From Acidobacteriota bacterium (GTDB lineage: Bacteria; Acidobacteriota; Blastocatellia; Pyrinomonadales; Pyrinomonadaceae): 64,000 nt of DNA. Where the stretch lies: assembly GCA_019639135.1 (NCBI GenBank), contig JAHBSL010000009.1, forward strand, positions 62,001-126,000. Reading direction: 5' to 3'. The position numbers and the translations under genes were made by a program. Positions 6,542 to 16,150 of the stretch are shown one piece after another (the stretch's first letter is position 1; the number at the start of each line of letters is the position of its first letter). Below the pieces are notes generated by a model. That model made no database searches. It was not told the DNA's origin and was given only the letters and a program-made list of their open reading frames with translations.

Positions 6542-8934
6542 GAGTCGTCGCAAGCGTGCAGGCGAAAAGAGGAAGCTCGCGCGGTCTGGTTCATTACATA
6601 GCCCATAGCAAAGTCGATCCCGAAAGAGAGCCGCAGAATTCGCGCGAGATCTTTAACGCTTTCGCCGACGAACTCTCCGTAAAAAGTGCCAACAACTCGA
6701 TGAGGGTCGGTATCGCTAAAGGCCGGCCTTCGAACGATGAGCTGCACCATCTCGTTCTTTCATTTCGGGACGACGACTACCGGAAGCTGGGGACTAACGA
6801 AGCGGGTCGAAAGAAAGCCTTGAAGGAGATCGCTCGCGCGGCGATGAAGAGCTTTGAAACTTCCATAAATGCGGAGCGACTCTTATGGACTGCGGCGGTG
6901 CATCGCAACACAGGGAACCCGCACGTTCACATCGCGATCCAGAAACAATATCTCACCAAAGAAATAGAGAGAAAAACCCTGACAAAGATCCCGCGAGAAG
7001 CTCTTCCTCACTATGTGGTTCGCGACAACGAAATGGTGCTGGTCAATGGGCACCTGATCGACGCCGCGACCGAGAAAATGGAAGCCATCATCGGCCGCGA
7101 GCGGATGCATGACAAAGCTCCGAAAAGGTCGGAGAGGGGAACGACTTTCGAGGAGAGAAAATTAGCTATGCGGATCGCCGAAGAGCGTAAGATTCTGGCA
7201 AGAGGAATAGTTGCGGAATACGAGCTTCTTCGCATCGAGACCAGGATCGAGTCTTTGCTGGACCGTGGCGGTAAAATGCGGTTTACGGTAAGCGATCCCA
7301 TAACCGGCAGAAAAAAACGCCTTTCTCTTCAGGATATCCAGAAACAAGACACCCGAAATGAAACTGGCGAGGCAACATCGGCGGAACGACAGATCAGAAC
7401 GATTCTTCACAAAATGCTTGCGAAGGAGGAGGCCGCAAAGGCACACCTCCTGACCAACTCTTCAGAGGTGCTCCGGGACGCAAAGCTGATCCGAAGCGAG
7501 TATAAGAAGAGCGGCCGCCAGCTTCCGATTCCTCTGCTTTCAAACGAGGACGTCGACAGGCTTCAGGAGCGGTGTCTTGAAGCGTCGGATATAAGAAGAT
7601 TCTCCTACCTTGAAAGGATCAGGACCGACCTCGCGCGTTCGGGTGAAATCGAGCCCCGAAGCCGTGACGATCTTAGTTCCATCCTCGCGCGGAAAAACAT
7701 CTCCGAACTTCAGTCACAGCTGAGCGAAAAGATGCACAACGAACTGAGCGAGAACGGCTACTATCTCCGGGTCGAAATCGACGAACGATCGGTGTCGCTC
7801 GCCGACCTGGATCGGGAGCAAAAGGATCAAAGCAATTCGCCACATTCTTTCCTTGAAATGGTGAAGGCCGCGGCAACGCGATTATCCAAGAATCGAGCGG
7901 CATCAGCACAACCGACTCCGACAGCCCCCCTACGCGACCAGGTCGCCGAGAAACTGACCGGGCAGCTGGCGAGCATCAAGAAAGAAGGAAAGGCCGAACA
8001 GAACAAGGCGAAGATCCTTGCTGGGATCCTGGACACCGCTGCGCAAAACGCCTCCATAGATCCTTCATATTCACCGGAACAGATCGCGGAGATCGAGAAA
8101 CTGTCGGTTCAGTTGAGACTAAAGAGTGACTACGAAAATAGCTGGAAACAACAACGCTCGATAATTGAATCGGCCGGGCACGATTCCCTCGTCTATCGAA
8201 AGCTCCTAAAGACCGATCCGGCGGCCAGTTTTTCCGAACATAGGAAGGGCATCATTGCCGGCCGAGCTCTTGCCAGGGAGATCGTCGCGAGAGTTGAGTT
8301 CCTTCAGGCTAAAGACGACCTGAGATCGTTCCAGGATGGGAATCGATTTCAGAAGTTCGCGATGGAAGATAAGCGGTCGAATAGCACTTTGTATTTGAGC
8401 CTGCACGATGTCGATCTGCCTCAAAGAAGCTCATTGCTCGACAGGGCGATCAACGAACTTTTCGAAAGCCGCGAGCACCGAAAACTTCGCCGCACGGTCT
8501 CAGGCCTTGTCGAAGATAAAGAGCTGAGACTGAAAGACGATGTAACGGCTGCGAAAGAGATCATGGTTTCCGCCTCGCGCCATGCGTCGGAGTTCAAGGA
8601 ATCTTCGTACTTCGCGCTGAAACGCGAAACAGTCTTTCAGCCGATCTTCACGCATCCTGAGATCACGATTTTAGAGTCTCGTATCTCGAAAACCCGCAAC
8701 CCGAAAGAAGCCGAAAGGCTGCGATCGCTTGTGGAAGCTGCTGAGGATCGATCGATACGTTCCGTCGGCGAACTGTTGCGAGACTTCGAGTCCCCGAAAA
8801 CAATTCATGCTGAAGTTAAGGAGATCGATATTCCGAAGCACGACCCGGCAGATGAAAATCGGAAGCAAGGGGACTTGGAGCGGACAACGTCTACTCGTCG
8901 GCCCCAACACGTGATCGAGGGCCCTTTTCGATAG
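6538..8934 (+). CDS. MOBP-like relaxase (mobilisation nuclease)
   Basis: A 798-residue protein with an N-terminal HUH nuclease domain. The metal-binding triad is H122, H129 and H131 (HRNTGNPHVH), with the same spacing as RP4 TraI-type motif III; Tyr20 in LVHYIAHSK is the likely strand-transfer residue. It would nick oriT on the minus strand and stay attached to the 5' end. The remaining ~600 residues are long, charged and mostly helical with no recognised helicase or primase domain. It overlaps the accessory gene by 4 bases. Confidence 0.9.
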   Translation: MRVVASVQAKRGSSRGLVHYIAHSKVDPEREPQNSREIFNAFADELSVKSANNSMRVGIAKGRPSNDELHHLVLSFRDDDYRKLGTNEAGRKKALKEIARAAMKSFETSINAERLLWTAAVHRNTGNPHVHIAIQKQYLTKEIERKTLTKIPREALPHYVVRDNEMVLVNGHLIDAATEKMEAIIGRERMHDKAPKRSERGTTFEERKLAMRIAEERKILARGIVAEYELLRIETRIESLLDRGGKMRFTVSDPITGRKKRLSLQDIQKQDTRNETGEATSAERQIRTILHKMLAKEEAAKAHLLTNSSEVLRDAKLIRSEYKKSGRQLPIPLLSNEDVDRLQERCLEASDIRRFSYLERIRTDLARSGEIEPRSRDDLSSILARKNISELQSQLSEKMHNELSENGYYLRVEIDERSVSLADLDREQKDQSNSPHSFLEMVKAAATRLSKNRAASAQPTPTAPLRDQVAEKLTGQLASIKKEGKAEQNKAKILAGILDTAAQNASIDPSYSPEQIAEIEKLSVQLRLKSDYENSWKQQRSIIESAGHDSLVYRKLLKTDPAASFSEHRKGIIAGRALAREIVARVEFLQAKDDLRSFQDGNRFQKFAMEDKRSNSTLYLSLHDVDLPQRSSLLDRAINELFESREHRKLRRTVSGLVEDKELRLKDDVTAAKEIMVSASRHASEFKESSYFALKRETVFQPIFTHPEITILESRISKTRNPKEAERLRSLVEAAEDRSIRSVGELLRDFESPKTIHAEVKEIDIPKHDPADENRKQGDLERTTSTRRPQHVIEGPFR

Positions 8935-9021
8935 GCGGCTTTCGGCAAGCGAAAAAGGCACACCGCTTGCACATACCTCATTGCACCGGAAGGCCGATAA
9001 GGGCACCCGTGTATTGAGAAT

Positions 9022-11349
9022 ATGAAGTCAGATCTTAACAACCGCGTTATCGCTCGAATAAATGAAAAAGTTCACGGCACCCCAAACCGAACTCTGGATC
9101 TCGGAAACATCGTGACCCCGGAACTTGGTTTACTTTCGCCCCAGCGGAGCGAAATAGCACCAAAAGGCGTGGGCCGGGACGCGGCCCTTATCGCCTACGC
9201 GGAACGTCTTCGAAACAGCTACCGAACGAACGAGGGAGGCTTGCGTGACGGGATGCTGAAACTTGGGCAAGCTTTTCGCGACGGCCAGACCATCAACATC
9301 ACATGTTTCTGCCGGGCGGGGGAAGGATGCCACGCCGATATCGTTAAGATTGCCATCGAAAAGCTCGGACATGGGTTAAACGGCCGTGAATCCGTTGTCG
9401 AGAGGTCTCAAAGATCCGTCGCTGAGCATACTCCAGCTTCCCGAGTAAACCCGCGAACCCAAAGAGCCATAAACGAGATCCTTTCCGTCAGCAGGTCGGA
9501 AATGCTGCTTGCGAAACTGGAAGATACTCAAGGACGCAATCGAGGCGAACATGCGTCTCACCTTAACGGCCAATCGCAATTCGCGAGAGATCTCTACGAA
9601 CGTGGAGCGGTGGTTAAGGACGGGATGCTGATAACGCCGAAGGAAACCCCTTCATCCGCGCCGCCGCTTGCGATCGCGACCAATGAGTATGGGGTCAAGA
9701 GACTCTCAACTCTAGTGGGCGAATCGCGAGCCAAAGAACTCGTACCGCAAATAGTCGAGCACGGTAAGAGCATCGCTGGCTCGTCAGCCGACCGCGACAC
9801 CCAGATGAAGGTCTTCAATTGGATCTATGGAGCCCTTGAGGGCCGGAACGAACTTCTCACCTCGGACTCCAAAATCCGCAATAGCGAACCGAACACCGAA
9901 TCGAAAGACGAAAGGGTCGAACGAGTGGTTAAGGATATCTCGGGATTGGCCGAAGAGATGAGCAAACTGGAGCCGTCCGACAGGCTCGACCTGATCGATT
10001 CGCACAGCGAGCGGACCGTATTCGAGGGGCATGATAGAGAGGACGATGAACTATCCCTTGAAAAAGTGTATGAACATGCCATTGCTCAAGAAGCCGAGAC
10101 GCCATCTCTCGATCGGGATGGTAACGGGAGCGGACAACTCGAATTCGATCGGACCGAATTGGGTGACAACTCGCTTGCCCGAATGGCTTCCGAAATGTCG
10201 AAGGAGGAACTCGACAGGTGGACAGAAGTCCGTCTCCCGGCGCTCGATGAAGCTCTCGAGAGCGGAACTCCGGTCGATTCGATCCTGAGAGTTTACCAGA
10301 ACGATGTGTATTACGCTGCGAAAGACCGCTCGGATGAGAAGCAGGCCGCGATCGACGATCTCAAGTTTGCATCCGCTTATATCGCGCACCAACTGAAGCA
10401 GCCCGAATCCAGGTTGAGACATTCCAACGCACGGTACAGGGAATATGCGGTAATGCTCGAACGGGCATCCACAAGGGCCGAAGTGATCGATGCGGCATCG
10501 AAGGTCCGATTGGAGAATGCAAGGCTCGGATTTCAGTGGGAAAGTTTACCGGGGAAGGAAAAAGCCAAGACCGCACCTCCCCTGACCTCTAAAGAGATGC
10601 GATTTCTCTTAACGGAAACCTCTCCACGCCATTACTCATTGGAGATGACCGCAGCGAAACTTTCCTACGTGAGCGTCGGCGGCGATGCCAAGACGAAGAC
10701 AGATGCCTTGATGCGCGGTGAGATACGCCCAAGCCCGGAAGCGGCCCAGCTGATCGACAGTCTTGAATCGAGGCTCAGCAGGCGGCAGCTAAAGGACTCG
10801 ATATCCGCTACAAAACATTTCCTGCAAAGCCTGAAGACGCCGAATGATGAACTACGCTACAAGAACGAATTCGATCACAGCGACGTTTATCGGAAACTGC
10901 CCCCGGCCGAAAGAGACTTCGTTTACCAGCGAGCGGTACTTCAGAAAGAAGAGTTGCAATCGAAGGTGAGCACTAGCGAACTGGATCGCCAGAAGCCGAT
11001 TCAGGAATCGGTTCCGAAACCGGAGGGTAAGATCTTCGGCGAATTCCGTGATGAGTTCAAATCCGAAATACTAACGCGTATAAGGTCCGGTTCAGGCCTT
11101 GACCATCACGAACTTACCAACCGGGCCGTGGAGATACTGGATGCGAGTTTCGCAAGGAACGGCCTGGCAGCCAAAGCCGACCACGAAGCAATGACCATTC
11201 TAAGCCGGGAGCTCTCCGAAGGGATCGGCAAAGTTACGGTTCGACGTCCGGCATACAATAATTCTCGGAACAGCCATCCGTCCGCCGACAGATCGGCCGG
11301 AGAAACCCGTGACCGCGATAATCGATCCCAGGAGATATACATCCGCTAG
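9022..11349 (+). CDS. large relaxase-linked protein with an N-terminal DUF4326-like Cys/His motif
   Basis: A 775-residue, highly charged, mainly helical protein 87 bases after the relaxase, probably in the same transcript. Residues 94-107 read TCFCRAGEGCHADI, with C95, C97, C103, H104 and D106, the same C-x-C...C-H-x-D layout that ends DUF4326 domains (compare the broken gene at 1669). Upstream residues ~50-90 (AALIAYAERLRNSYRTNEGGLRDGM) could be the rest of that domain. The long C-terminal part is unrecognised. Such multi-part proteins in conjugative elements may be carried into the recipient with the DNA; that is inference. Confidence 0.7.
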   Translation: MKSDLNNRVIARINEKVHGTPNRTLDLGNIVTPELGLLSPQRSEIAPKGVGRDAALIAYAERLRNSYRTNEGGLRDGMLKLGQAFRDGQTINITCFCRAGEGCHADIVKIAIEKLGHGLNGRESVVERSQRSVAEHTPASRVNPRTQRAINEILSVSRSEMLLAKLEDTQGRNRGEHASHLNGQSQFARDLYERGAVVKDGMLITPKETPSSAPPLAIATNEYGVKRLSTLVGESRAKELVPQIVEHGKSIAGSSADRDTQMKVFNWIYGALEGRNELLTSDSKIRNSEPNTESKDERVERVVKDISGLAEEMSKLEPSDRLDLIDSHSERTVFEGHDREDDELSLEKVYEHAIAQEAETPSLDRDGNGSGQLEFDRTELGDNSLARMASEMSKEELDRWTEVRLPALDEALESGTPVDSILRVYQNDVYYAAKDRSDEKQAAIDDLKFASAYIAHQLKQPESRLRHSNARYREYAVMLERASTRAEVIDAASKVRLENARLGFQWESLPGKEKAKTAPPLTSKEMRFLLTETSPRHYSLEMTAAKLSYVSVGGDAKTKTDALMRGEIRPSPEAAQLIDSLESRLSRRQLKDSISATKHFLQSLKTPNDELRYKNEFDHSDVYRKLPPAERDFVYQRAVLQKEELQSKVSTSELDRQKPIQESVPKPEGKIFGEFRDEFKSEILTRIRSGSGLDHHELTNRAVEILDASFARNGLAAKADHEAMTILSRELSEGIGKVTVRRPAYNNSRNSHPSADRSAGETRDRDNRSQEIYIR

Positions 11350-11741
11350 GTGGGTTGCCGATTTCTCCGTCGCTAGCGGGACCGGTAACGCATACGAATC
11401 AATTTTCTCCCCTTTCCGCGAGAGTCTCAGGTCACGTCAGGGATCATATAGAGAGCCATTGCGGTCTGCATTGATCCCGCCTCCCCGCGAAAACGCCAAT
11501 CTTTAAACTCCACGATAGAGTTCAACGGCCTATGATCCACGGGCGAAGCGATCAAAGATAACCGAAGTCGTCGTGCGGCCGGAGGTTCGGCGACCGAATC
11601 AATGAACACGTCCGGCAAATCGCACGATAACGGGTATGGATGTCGAAGGTTTGGTGAGTGACAGGCGAGGCGGTCACAATACGGCCGGCGTGCAAGCAGG
11701 TTAATGGCGCGTACCCGATGGCGTGATCCTCCGGAAAGGAC
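11350..11741. other. 392-base gap between convergent transcription units
   Basis: The gap lies between the end of the relaxase-side operon (plus) and the end of the VirD4-side operon (minus). A 63-codon minus-strand frame (11427-11618) is Arg-rich and unlike any family I know, and I do not call it a gene. No clear terminator hairpin, repeat or RNA gene is seen; T-rich sequence occurs at 11745-11751. Confidence 0.4.
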
Positions 11742-12254
11742 TCATTTTTTTAGAAGGCTCGTTGGCTGTTCTATCAGTCCGAGTACGTTTAGTTGATTTG
11801 CTGACGGACGGAGACTCAGGCCCGTAACGTCCTCAGGCGTGAGGGCCGGCCCTTTCCACCGTCGCTGGGACTCGGGGCTTACTACTAGAAACCAGGCAGT
11901 CGCCGCCGCACGCTGCCGTCCCGCGGGGATCGCCCAGAGGGTGAACTCGTGATGACCGATCGGCGTGTAGAGATAATGGTAATTGCGGTGGGTTAGGCAG
12001 GCCCCGTCCTTTAAAAACTCGCGGGTTTCCTTTTTCTCCCATACGACGCCTTCCAGTTCTCTAAGATCCTTCGGGAATCCGCCTCGTTTCTTGTGAAACG
12101 AGCGGAGGTCGCGGATCATTACCTCGAAAGCTTCGACCGGCGTTTCCGCGGTCCTCTGCCTCTCCGTCGCCCACAATGAATAAACATAGAAGCCGACCAC
12201 CGCTACTATAGCGACCGGCAACAGGATAAGCGTGATCTTCAGTTGTTTCTGCAT
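11742..12254 (-). CDS. single-pass membrane protein at the end of the VirD4 operon
   Basis: A 170-residue protein with one N-terminal membrane segment (about residues 8-29, ITLILLPVAIVAVVGFYVYSL) and a periplasmic-type domain. The stretch after it (DLRSFHKKRGGFPKDLRELE) resembles the region after the N-terminal helix in pseudopilin-like proteins, but there is no classical prepilin cleavage motif. It starts only 6 bases after the VirD4 stop, so it belongs to the transfer operon. Function unknown; a minor pilin-like or envelope component is possible. Confidence 0.65.
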   Translation of the reverse strand: MQKQLKITLILLPVAIVAVVGFYVYSLWATERQRTAETPVEAFEVMIRDLRSFHKKRGGFPKDLRELEGVVWEKKETREFLKDGACLTHRNYHYLYTPIGHHEFTLWAIPAGRQRAAATAWFLVVSPESQRRWKGPALTPEDVTGLSLRPSANQLNVLGLIEQPTSLLKK

Positions 12255-12260
12255 TGGAAT

Positions 12261-14264
12261 TTATGCTGCTCCCCGCACCAACGGTGTTTTTTGTTCGTAC
12301 TGTCTTGCCAGGAACAATCGCGTGTGACCGACAAGATCGTTGAGATTTGGCGTGCAGGGGCGGCGGACTTCTGCTTCGGATTTGGGCACCTCTGTCGTGG
12401 CCGAGTGCTTGACCACGGATGGAAGCTTTTCGTTGGAATAGAGACGATCCACTTCGCCCGAAACACTATCCACTACGACCTTGTCCTGTTCGTTATTAGG
12501 TTCCGCAACCGCCTTCGGCATCGCCGCCGTCAATAAGAATGCCGGGTCGATATCTTGAAGGTGAACCTCTCGCGGCGAGCCTTTCCGTTCAGCCGCGTGA
12601 GCGTTCTTCAGCACCGCATACGGAGGATAGGCCGCCCGGATCGGCGGGGCGGTATCGCTGACTATGAGCACTTCCGAGTGCCTGGCTATCTGCCTTATCT
12701 CCGAAGCGTGCATAAGAGAGCGTCTCTGTTCCCCGTATCTGGTATTGTCGTGTTTCTTTCCCGGATAGTCCTGAAACGTTTTTGAGAATATCGTGGTATC
12801 GCCGAGCTGCTTCGAAGCGTATTCGGCGGTTACGTCGTCGAGACCGGGCAGGAATATCTTGGTGAGGAGAGTTCCGAGGATGGCGTTCGCCCGCTCCCGT
12901 CCGTACTGGTCGTACATCTGCGGAAGGTCCTGGTATCCGAGCCCCAAGCCGACACCGCGTCCGCGCCCGATCCCCGATATGCGCTTCACTTCCGCCACGT
13001 TAAGCTGGTACGCCTCGTCGATCAAAACGAAACACGGATGCTCAGGCTCGTTCAGGCCGTCGAGGCGCATTTCCATTACAGCTTGCCCGAGGAATGTTGC
13101 GATGAACTCTTTGTAGATATCGGCGGCTCCTTCGGAGACGACAAGATAAATGGCTGTTCCGGGTTTGCGAAGATTCGAGAAATCGATATTCCTGCAGCCT
13201 GCTTCTACTTCTTCCGCCGTTGGCGGCATTGTGACCATTCGAGCCGGTGCCAACGTGAAAGGCCGGAGCTTATTGTAAAGTCCGATCAGGATCGATCCCC
13301 GAGTTTGGATCGGAGCCTGTCGGAACGCTAAGTATGCCTGCTTAGCGTAAAGGCTCGGCGAGCTTTCCATCGCCTTTGCAAAAGCATCTTTGCCGTCTTC
13401 GCCTAATGAGATCAGGAAGTCGGCAGCAAATGCAGGAATCGCCTTCTCCCGATAAACCTCGGCGATGTGTAATAGGATGGCGGTCAACGCGATCTGTTCG
13501 GCGTCGCCCCAGAACGGATCGGCGTTTGTCTTGCGGCGGCTTTCGATCCCGATCATCATCCCGGCGACCTGGCACGCGAACGCGGGATCGTTCCGGCACT
13601 TCGGGATAAAGTTCCAGCGATCGCTTTTTGTCGGATCGTTCAGATCGAGGCGAAATATTCTTTTGGCGGACCCGGCGGTCTGAGCAAAAAGCTCACCCTT
13701 CGGGTCGTAAACGAGACACGAAGACTTTGCGAGAATCGCACGGATCATCGAAATGAAGAACGTTTTCGATTTGCCCGATCCGGTCGGCCCGAACATCACG
13801 AAATGCCGGAGCCATTGGCTCGGCGGAAGAAAAATGTCCCGGCCTCCGAACGCCTTCGCTATCGGCAGTGCATTAACGGGTAGAGGAAGTCCGCGAACGC
13901 TGTTCATCAGACCGCAACGGACAAGATCTCTCGCTTTCGCCCATCGAGCCGAACCGTGAGCCGTGCTCATCCTTCTTACGCGATAGTCGGAAACCTCCCC
14001 ATAGGCATCGAACAGTCCCCCGCAAATGCCGCAAAGAGCCATCGCCCAGAACGCCAGGTTGCTCGGTCCGGGTTGATCGAACAGCCATCCGCAAAATAGG
14101 AACATGCCCGCCTCGATCAGCCCGAGGCACATGTAAAATCCACCCCGCGCGACATCGGCGGCCCAATGCCAGAAAGCGTTGTACGAAGGCAAATACTGCT
14201 CGTTAGCCTTCCGGGGGATTCCGTATGAAGCGTCGAATCTTTCTATCCGTTCACGGGTAAGCAT
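12261..14264 (-). CDS. virD4: type IV coupling protein (VirD4/TraG family)
   Basis: A 667-residue inner-membrane ATPase that brings the relaxase-DNA complex to the secretion channel. Two or three membrane segments lie at about residues 40-85, Walker A is GPTGSGKS at 159-166 and Walker B is CFVLIDEAYQL near residue 415. Sequence such as FGGRDIFLPPSQWLRHFVMFGPTGSGKS is typical of TraG/VirD4. The C-terminal ~100 residues are a variable tail. It follows the 277-residue-frame membrane protein by 6 bases on the minus strand and closes the VirB8-B10 operon together with the small membrane protein. Confidence 0.95.
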   Translation of the reverse strand: MLTRERIERFDASYGIPRKANEQYLPSYNAFWHWAADVARGGFYMCLGLIEAGMFLFCGWLFDQPGPSNLAFWAMALCGICGGLFDAYGEVSDYRVRRMSTAHGSARWAKARDLVRCGLMNSVRGLPLPVNALPIAKAFGGRDIFLPPSQWLRHFVMFGPTGSGKSKTFFISMIRAILAKSSCLVYDPKGELFAQTAGSAKRIFRLDLNDPTKSDRWNFIPKCRNDPAFACQVAGMMIGIESRRKTNADPFWGDAEQIALTAILLHIAEVYREKAIPAFAADFLISLGEDGKDAFAKAMESSPSLYAKQAYLAFRQAPIQTRGSILIGLYNKLRPFTLAPARMVTMPPTAEEVEAGCRNIDFSNLRKPGTAIYLVVSEGAADIYKEFIATFLGQAVMEMRLDGLNEPEHPCFVLIDEAYQLNVAEVKRISGIGRGRGVGLGLGYQDLPQMYDQYGRERANAILGTLLTKIFLPGLDDVTAEYASKQLGDTTIFSKTFQDYPGKKHDNTRYGEQRRSLMHASEIRQIARHSEVLIVSDTAPPIRAAYPPYAVLKNAHAAERKGSPREVHLQDIDPAFLLTAAMPKAVAEPNNEQDKVVVDSVSGEVDRLYSNEKLPSVVKHSATTEVPKSEAEVRRPCTPNLNDLVGHTRLFLARQYEQKTPLVRGAA

Positions 14265-14270
14265 ATTCTT

Positions 14271-15059
14271 TTAGCGACCTTGAGTTTGAGTCTTAAGCCA
14301 TTCTTCCTGTTCCTGAAGATCCCTGATCGCTGATTCATCCAGTGGAATAGCTTCACCGCGCCATCGCGCAATGCTCCACCCCGATGCGGCCAGCTGCTCG
14401 ATGGAACTGAAAGGTCCGGGAATGGCGGCGGGTGTTTGGGCCCGCGACTGAAAATAGACGATCGTGTTCGCGTCACCGCTCGGGAGAGGAAAGCGGAACA
14501 AGAGAACCGGCCCGTCCACTCCCGCGCCCGGCAAAGAGACGATCTCGAAAGAGAAGGGATCGGATCGGTATCTGAATGCGATTTCGCTCAAGGACGAGCG
14601 GAGAGAGCCGTCGATGATCTCGATACCTGGTGGCAGCAGCGAACGCGTTTGAAGACGCATGAGCACTTCGCTGACGCTTGCCGGGAGTTTATCGTTCACT
14701 CGAAACTCGTCGAACGAGGCTAGCGAGATCGCCATCAACAAGGCCCCGCATTCTCGAAGCCTCAGCGCAGTATCGTAAGCTTCACCGGAAAACACTGGCT
14801 TTACGGGCTCGGCCCCGGACGCCGTTGAGACATCGGTTTGCTGCGAAGCGGGTTCCACGAATTTCAACTGTGCAGGGTCATGGTGCCTTCTGTAGTTGAC
14901 GGCGACCGCGTAGAGCAGGACGAGAGAGGAAACGATAAACATCGAAAACGTGTACTTGCCCTTGATCTTCACACAGCGCCGGAATAAGCGACCGATTCGA
15001 TCGCGCACTGTTCCTTTATGAGTTTCGATCTTCATAGGTTTTCGTTTAGCCGTTTTCAT
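14271..15059 (-). CDS. membrane-anchored T4SS-operon protein of unknown function
   Basis: A 262-residue protein with a basic N-terminus, one membrane segment at about residues 38-54 (YTFSMFIVSSLVLLYAVAV) and a periplasmic-type C-terminal domain ending in a short coiled stretch (IRDLQEQEEWLK). The ATG at 15059 is chosen because it overlaps the TGA of the AAA+ ATPase gene as ATGA, the same coupling used at the ATPase/VirB10 junction; the open frame extends 15 codons further. No family recognised. Its place between the ATPase and VirD4 suggests a part of the transfer apparatus. Confidence 0.75.
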   Translation of the reverse strand: MKTAKRKPMKIETHKGTVRDRIGRLFRRCVKIKGKYTFSMFIVSSLVLLYAVAVNYRRHHDPAQLKFVEPASQQTDVSTASGAEPVKPVFSGEAYDTALRLRECGALLMAISLASFDEFRVNDKLPASVSEVLMRLQTRSLLPPGIEIIDGSLRSSLSEIAFRYRSDPFSFEIVSLPGAGVDGPVLLFRFPLPSGDANTIVYFQSRAQTPAAIPGPFSSIEQLAASGWSIARWRGEAIPLDESAIRDLQEQEEWLKTQTQGR

Positions 15060-16150
15060 AAGCAGTTTTCGGAGGCCGGAGAGAGGCCCCAATGTTCGGC
15101 CCACTCGGGGTCTCTGGAGCCGAGCCAGCGATCAATGATCGGATTGAAGGCGTTCGTCATCGCAAGCAGGTAGTCGATCTGCAAACCGAGCAGTTCGCGG
15201 GCGTCACCGGTTTTTACGAAGTAGCAGAAGAATCGGGACAGCCCCAGATGATCGAGCGAATCTACCGAGTCCCTCACAAATGCCCCCGCGACATCGATCG
15301 ATTCCCGGATGCTCGGGTGATCTTCCATCCCGGCGATCCCACGCACCGCGTCCAGCAGCTTTATCGCGAGGGCGAGTTGAGCGGATGACGCTTTCGGGTT
15401 TCGCGCCCGCAGGATCTCCAGTTCCTTTTCGAGAGTGGGATTGGCGAACCGGGTGTAGATGTGCCGTGAGATGAAAGGACCGCTCAGCTTGTGGCGAAGA
15501 TCGTTCGACGTAGTTATAACTATCGGACGTGATTCCCAATCGGCAACTCCGATGCATCCATTTTCATATCGAGGAATGTATATCAGCCCTCGTTCAAGGG
15601 GCATTAGCAATGAATCTTCAATACTTGCGCCAAACTTGTCGCTTTCATCCAGCAATAAGACTGGCGGCGGATTTCTCGGTGCGGACTGCGCGGCCTTTGC
15701 AGCAAGATCGTATGCCAAGCCGACTTCGCCCGGGATCAGAAACTGTCGCCCCCATTTCATCCTTCGTGCCTTTTCGAGAAACTCTGCCTGCTCTACTGAT
15801 GGTAGACCCTTCGCAATCGCAAGATTCTCGCGCATCCACACTTCCTGCTCTTCGCGGTCCCAGTCGTAAAGGATTTCTTCCTGTTTTAGCCCGTCGCGCC
15901 CCGACACGACGCACATCGTCAGGTTGCAGGCCGAGGCGAGTGCTTCCGGAAAGGCGGTCTTGCCGCTCCCGCGCGTACCCGATATCAGCCACGCACGGCC
16001 CGACTTCAGGCTCTCGCAGAAATCCCCGAACACCTGTTCACCGGGCACGTAACCTGTCCCGCAGAGCAGTCCGTATAGCTCGCGTTCGCTCCCGTTTCTT
16101 ACGAGACGCCGTGGATCGATCTGCGGCCAGTCGGGATCGTGGGGGATCAT
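15056..16150 (-). CDS. MoxR-like AAA+ ATPase in the T4SS operon
   Basis: A 364-residue AAA+ protein with Walker A GTRGSGKT at residues 58-65, Walker B PPVLLLDESDKF near 165-176 and a sensor-1 type PIVITTSNDLRH segment near 220, followed by a helical lid. This is the MoxR/RavA-like layout of ATPases that remodel or load partner proteins. The ATG at 16150 overlaps the VirB10 stop (ATGA); an upstream extension of 92 codons runs inside virB10 and is discarded. It is not a VirB11/TrbB ATPase, and no VirB11 is found in the window, so it may be a specialised assembly factor of this transfer system. Confidence 0.85.
   Translation of the reverse strand: MIPHDPDWPQIDPRRLVRNGSERELYGLLCGTGYVPGEQVFGDFCESLKSGRAWLISGTRGSGKTAFPEALASACNLTMCVVSGRDGLKQEEILYDWDREEQEVWMRENLAIAKGLPSVEQAEFLEKARRMKWGRQFLIPGEVGLAYDLAAKAAQSAPRNPPPVLLLDESDKFGASIEDSLLMPLERGLIYIPRYENGCIGVADWESRPIVITTSNDLRHKLSGPFISRHIYTRFANPTLEKELEILRARNPKASSAQLALAIKLLDAVRGIAGMEDHPSIRESIDVAGAFVRDSVDSLDHLGLSRFFCYFVKTGDARELLGLQIDYLLAMTNAFNPIIDRWLGSRDPEWAEHWGLSPASENCL

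Noticed and set aside
11427-11618. 63-codon minus-strand ORF in the gap between convergent operons
   Set aside because: No ribosome site, Arg-rich composition, no recognisable similarity.
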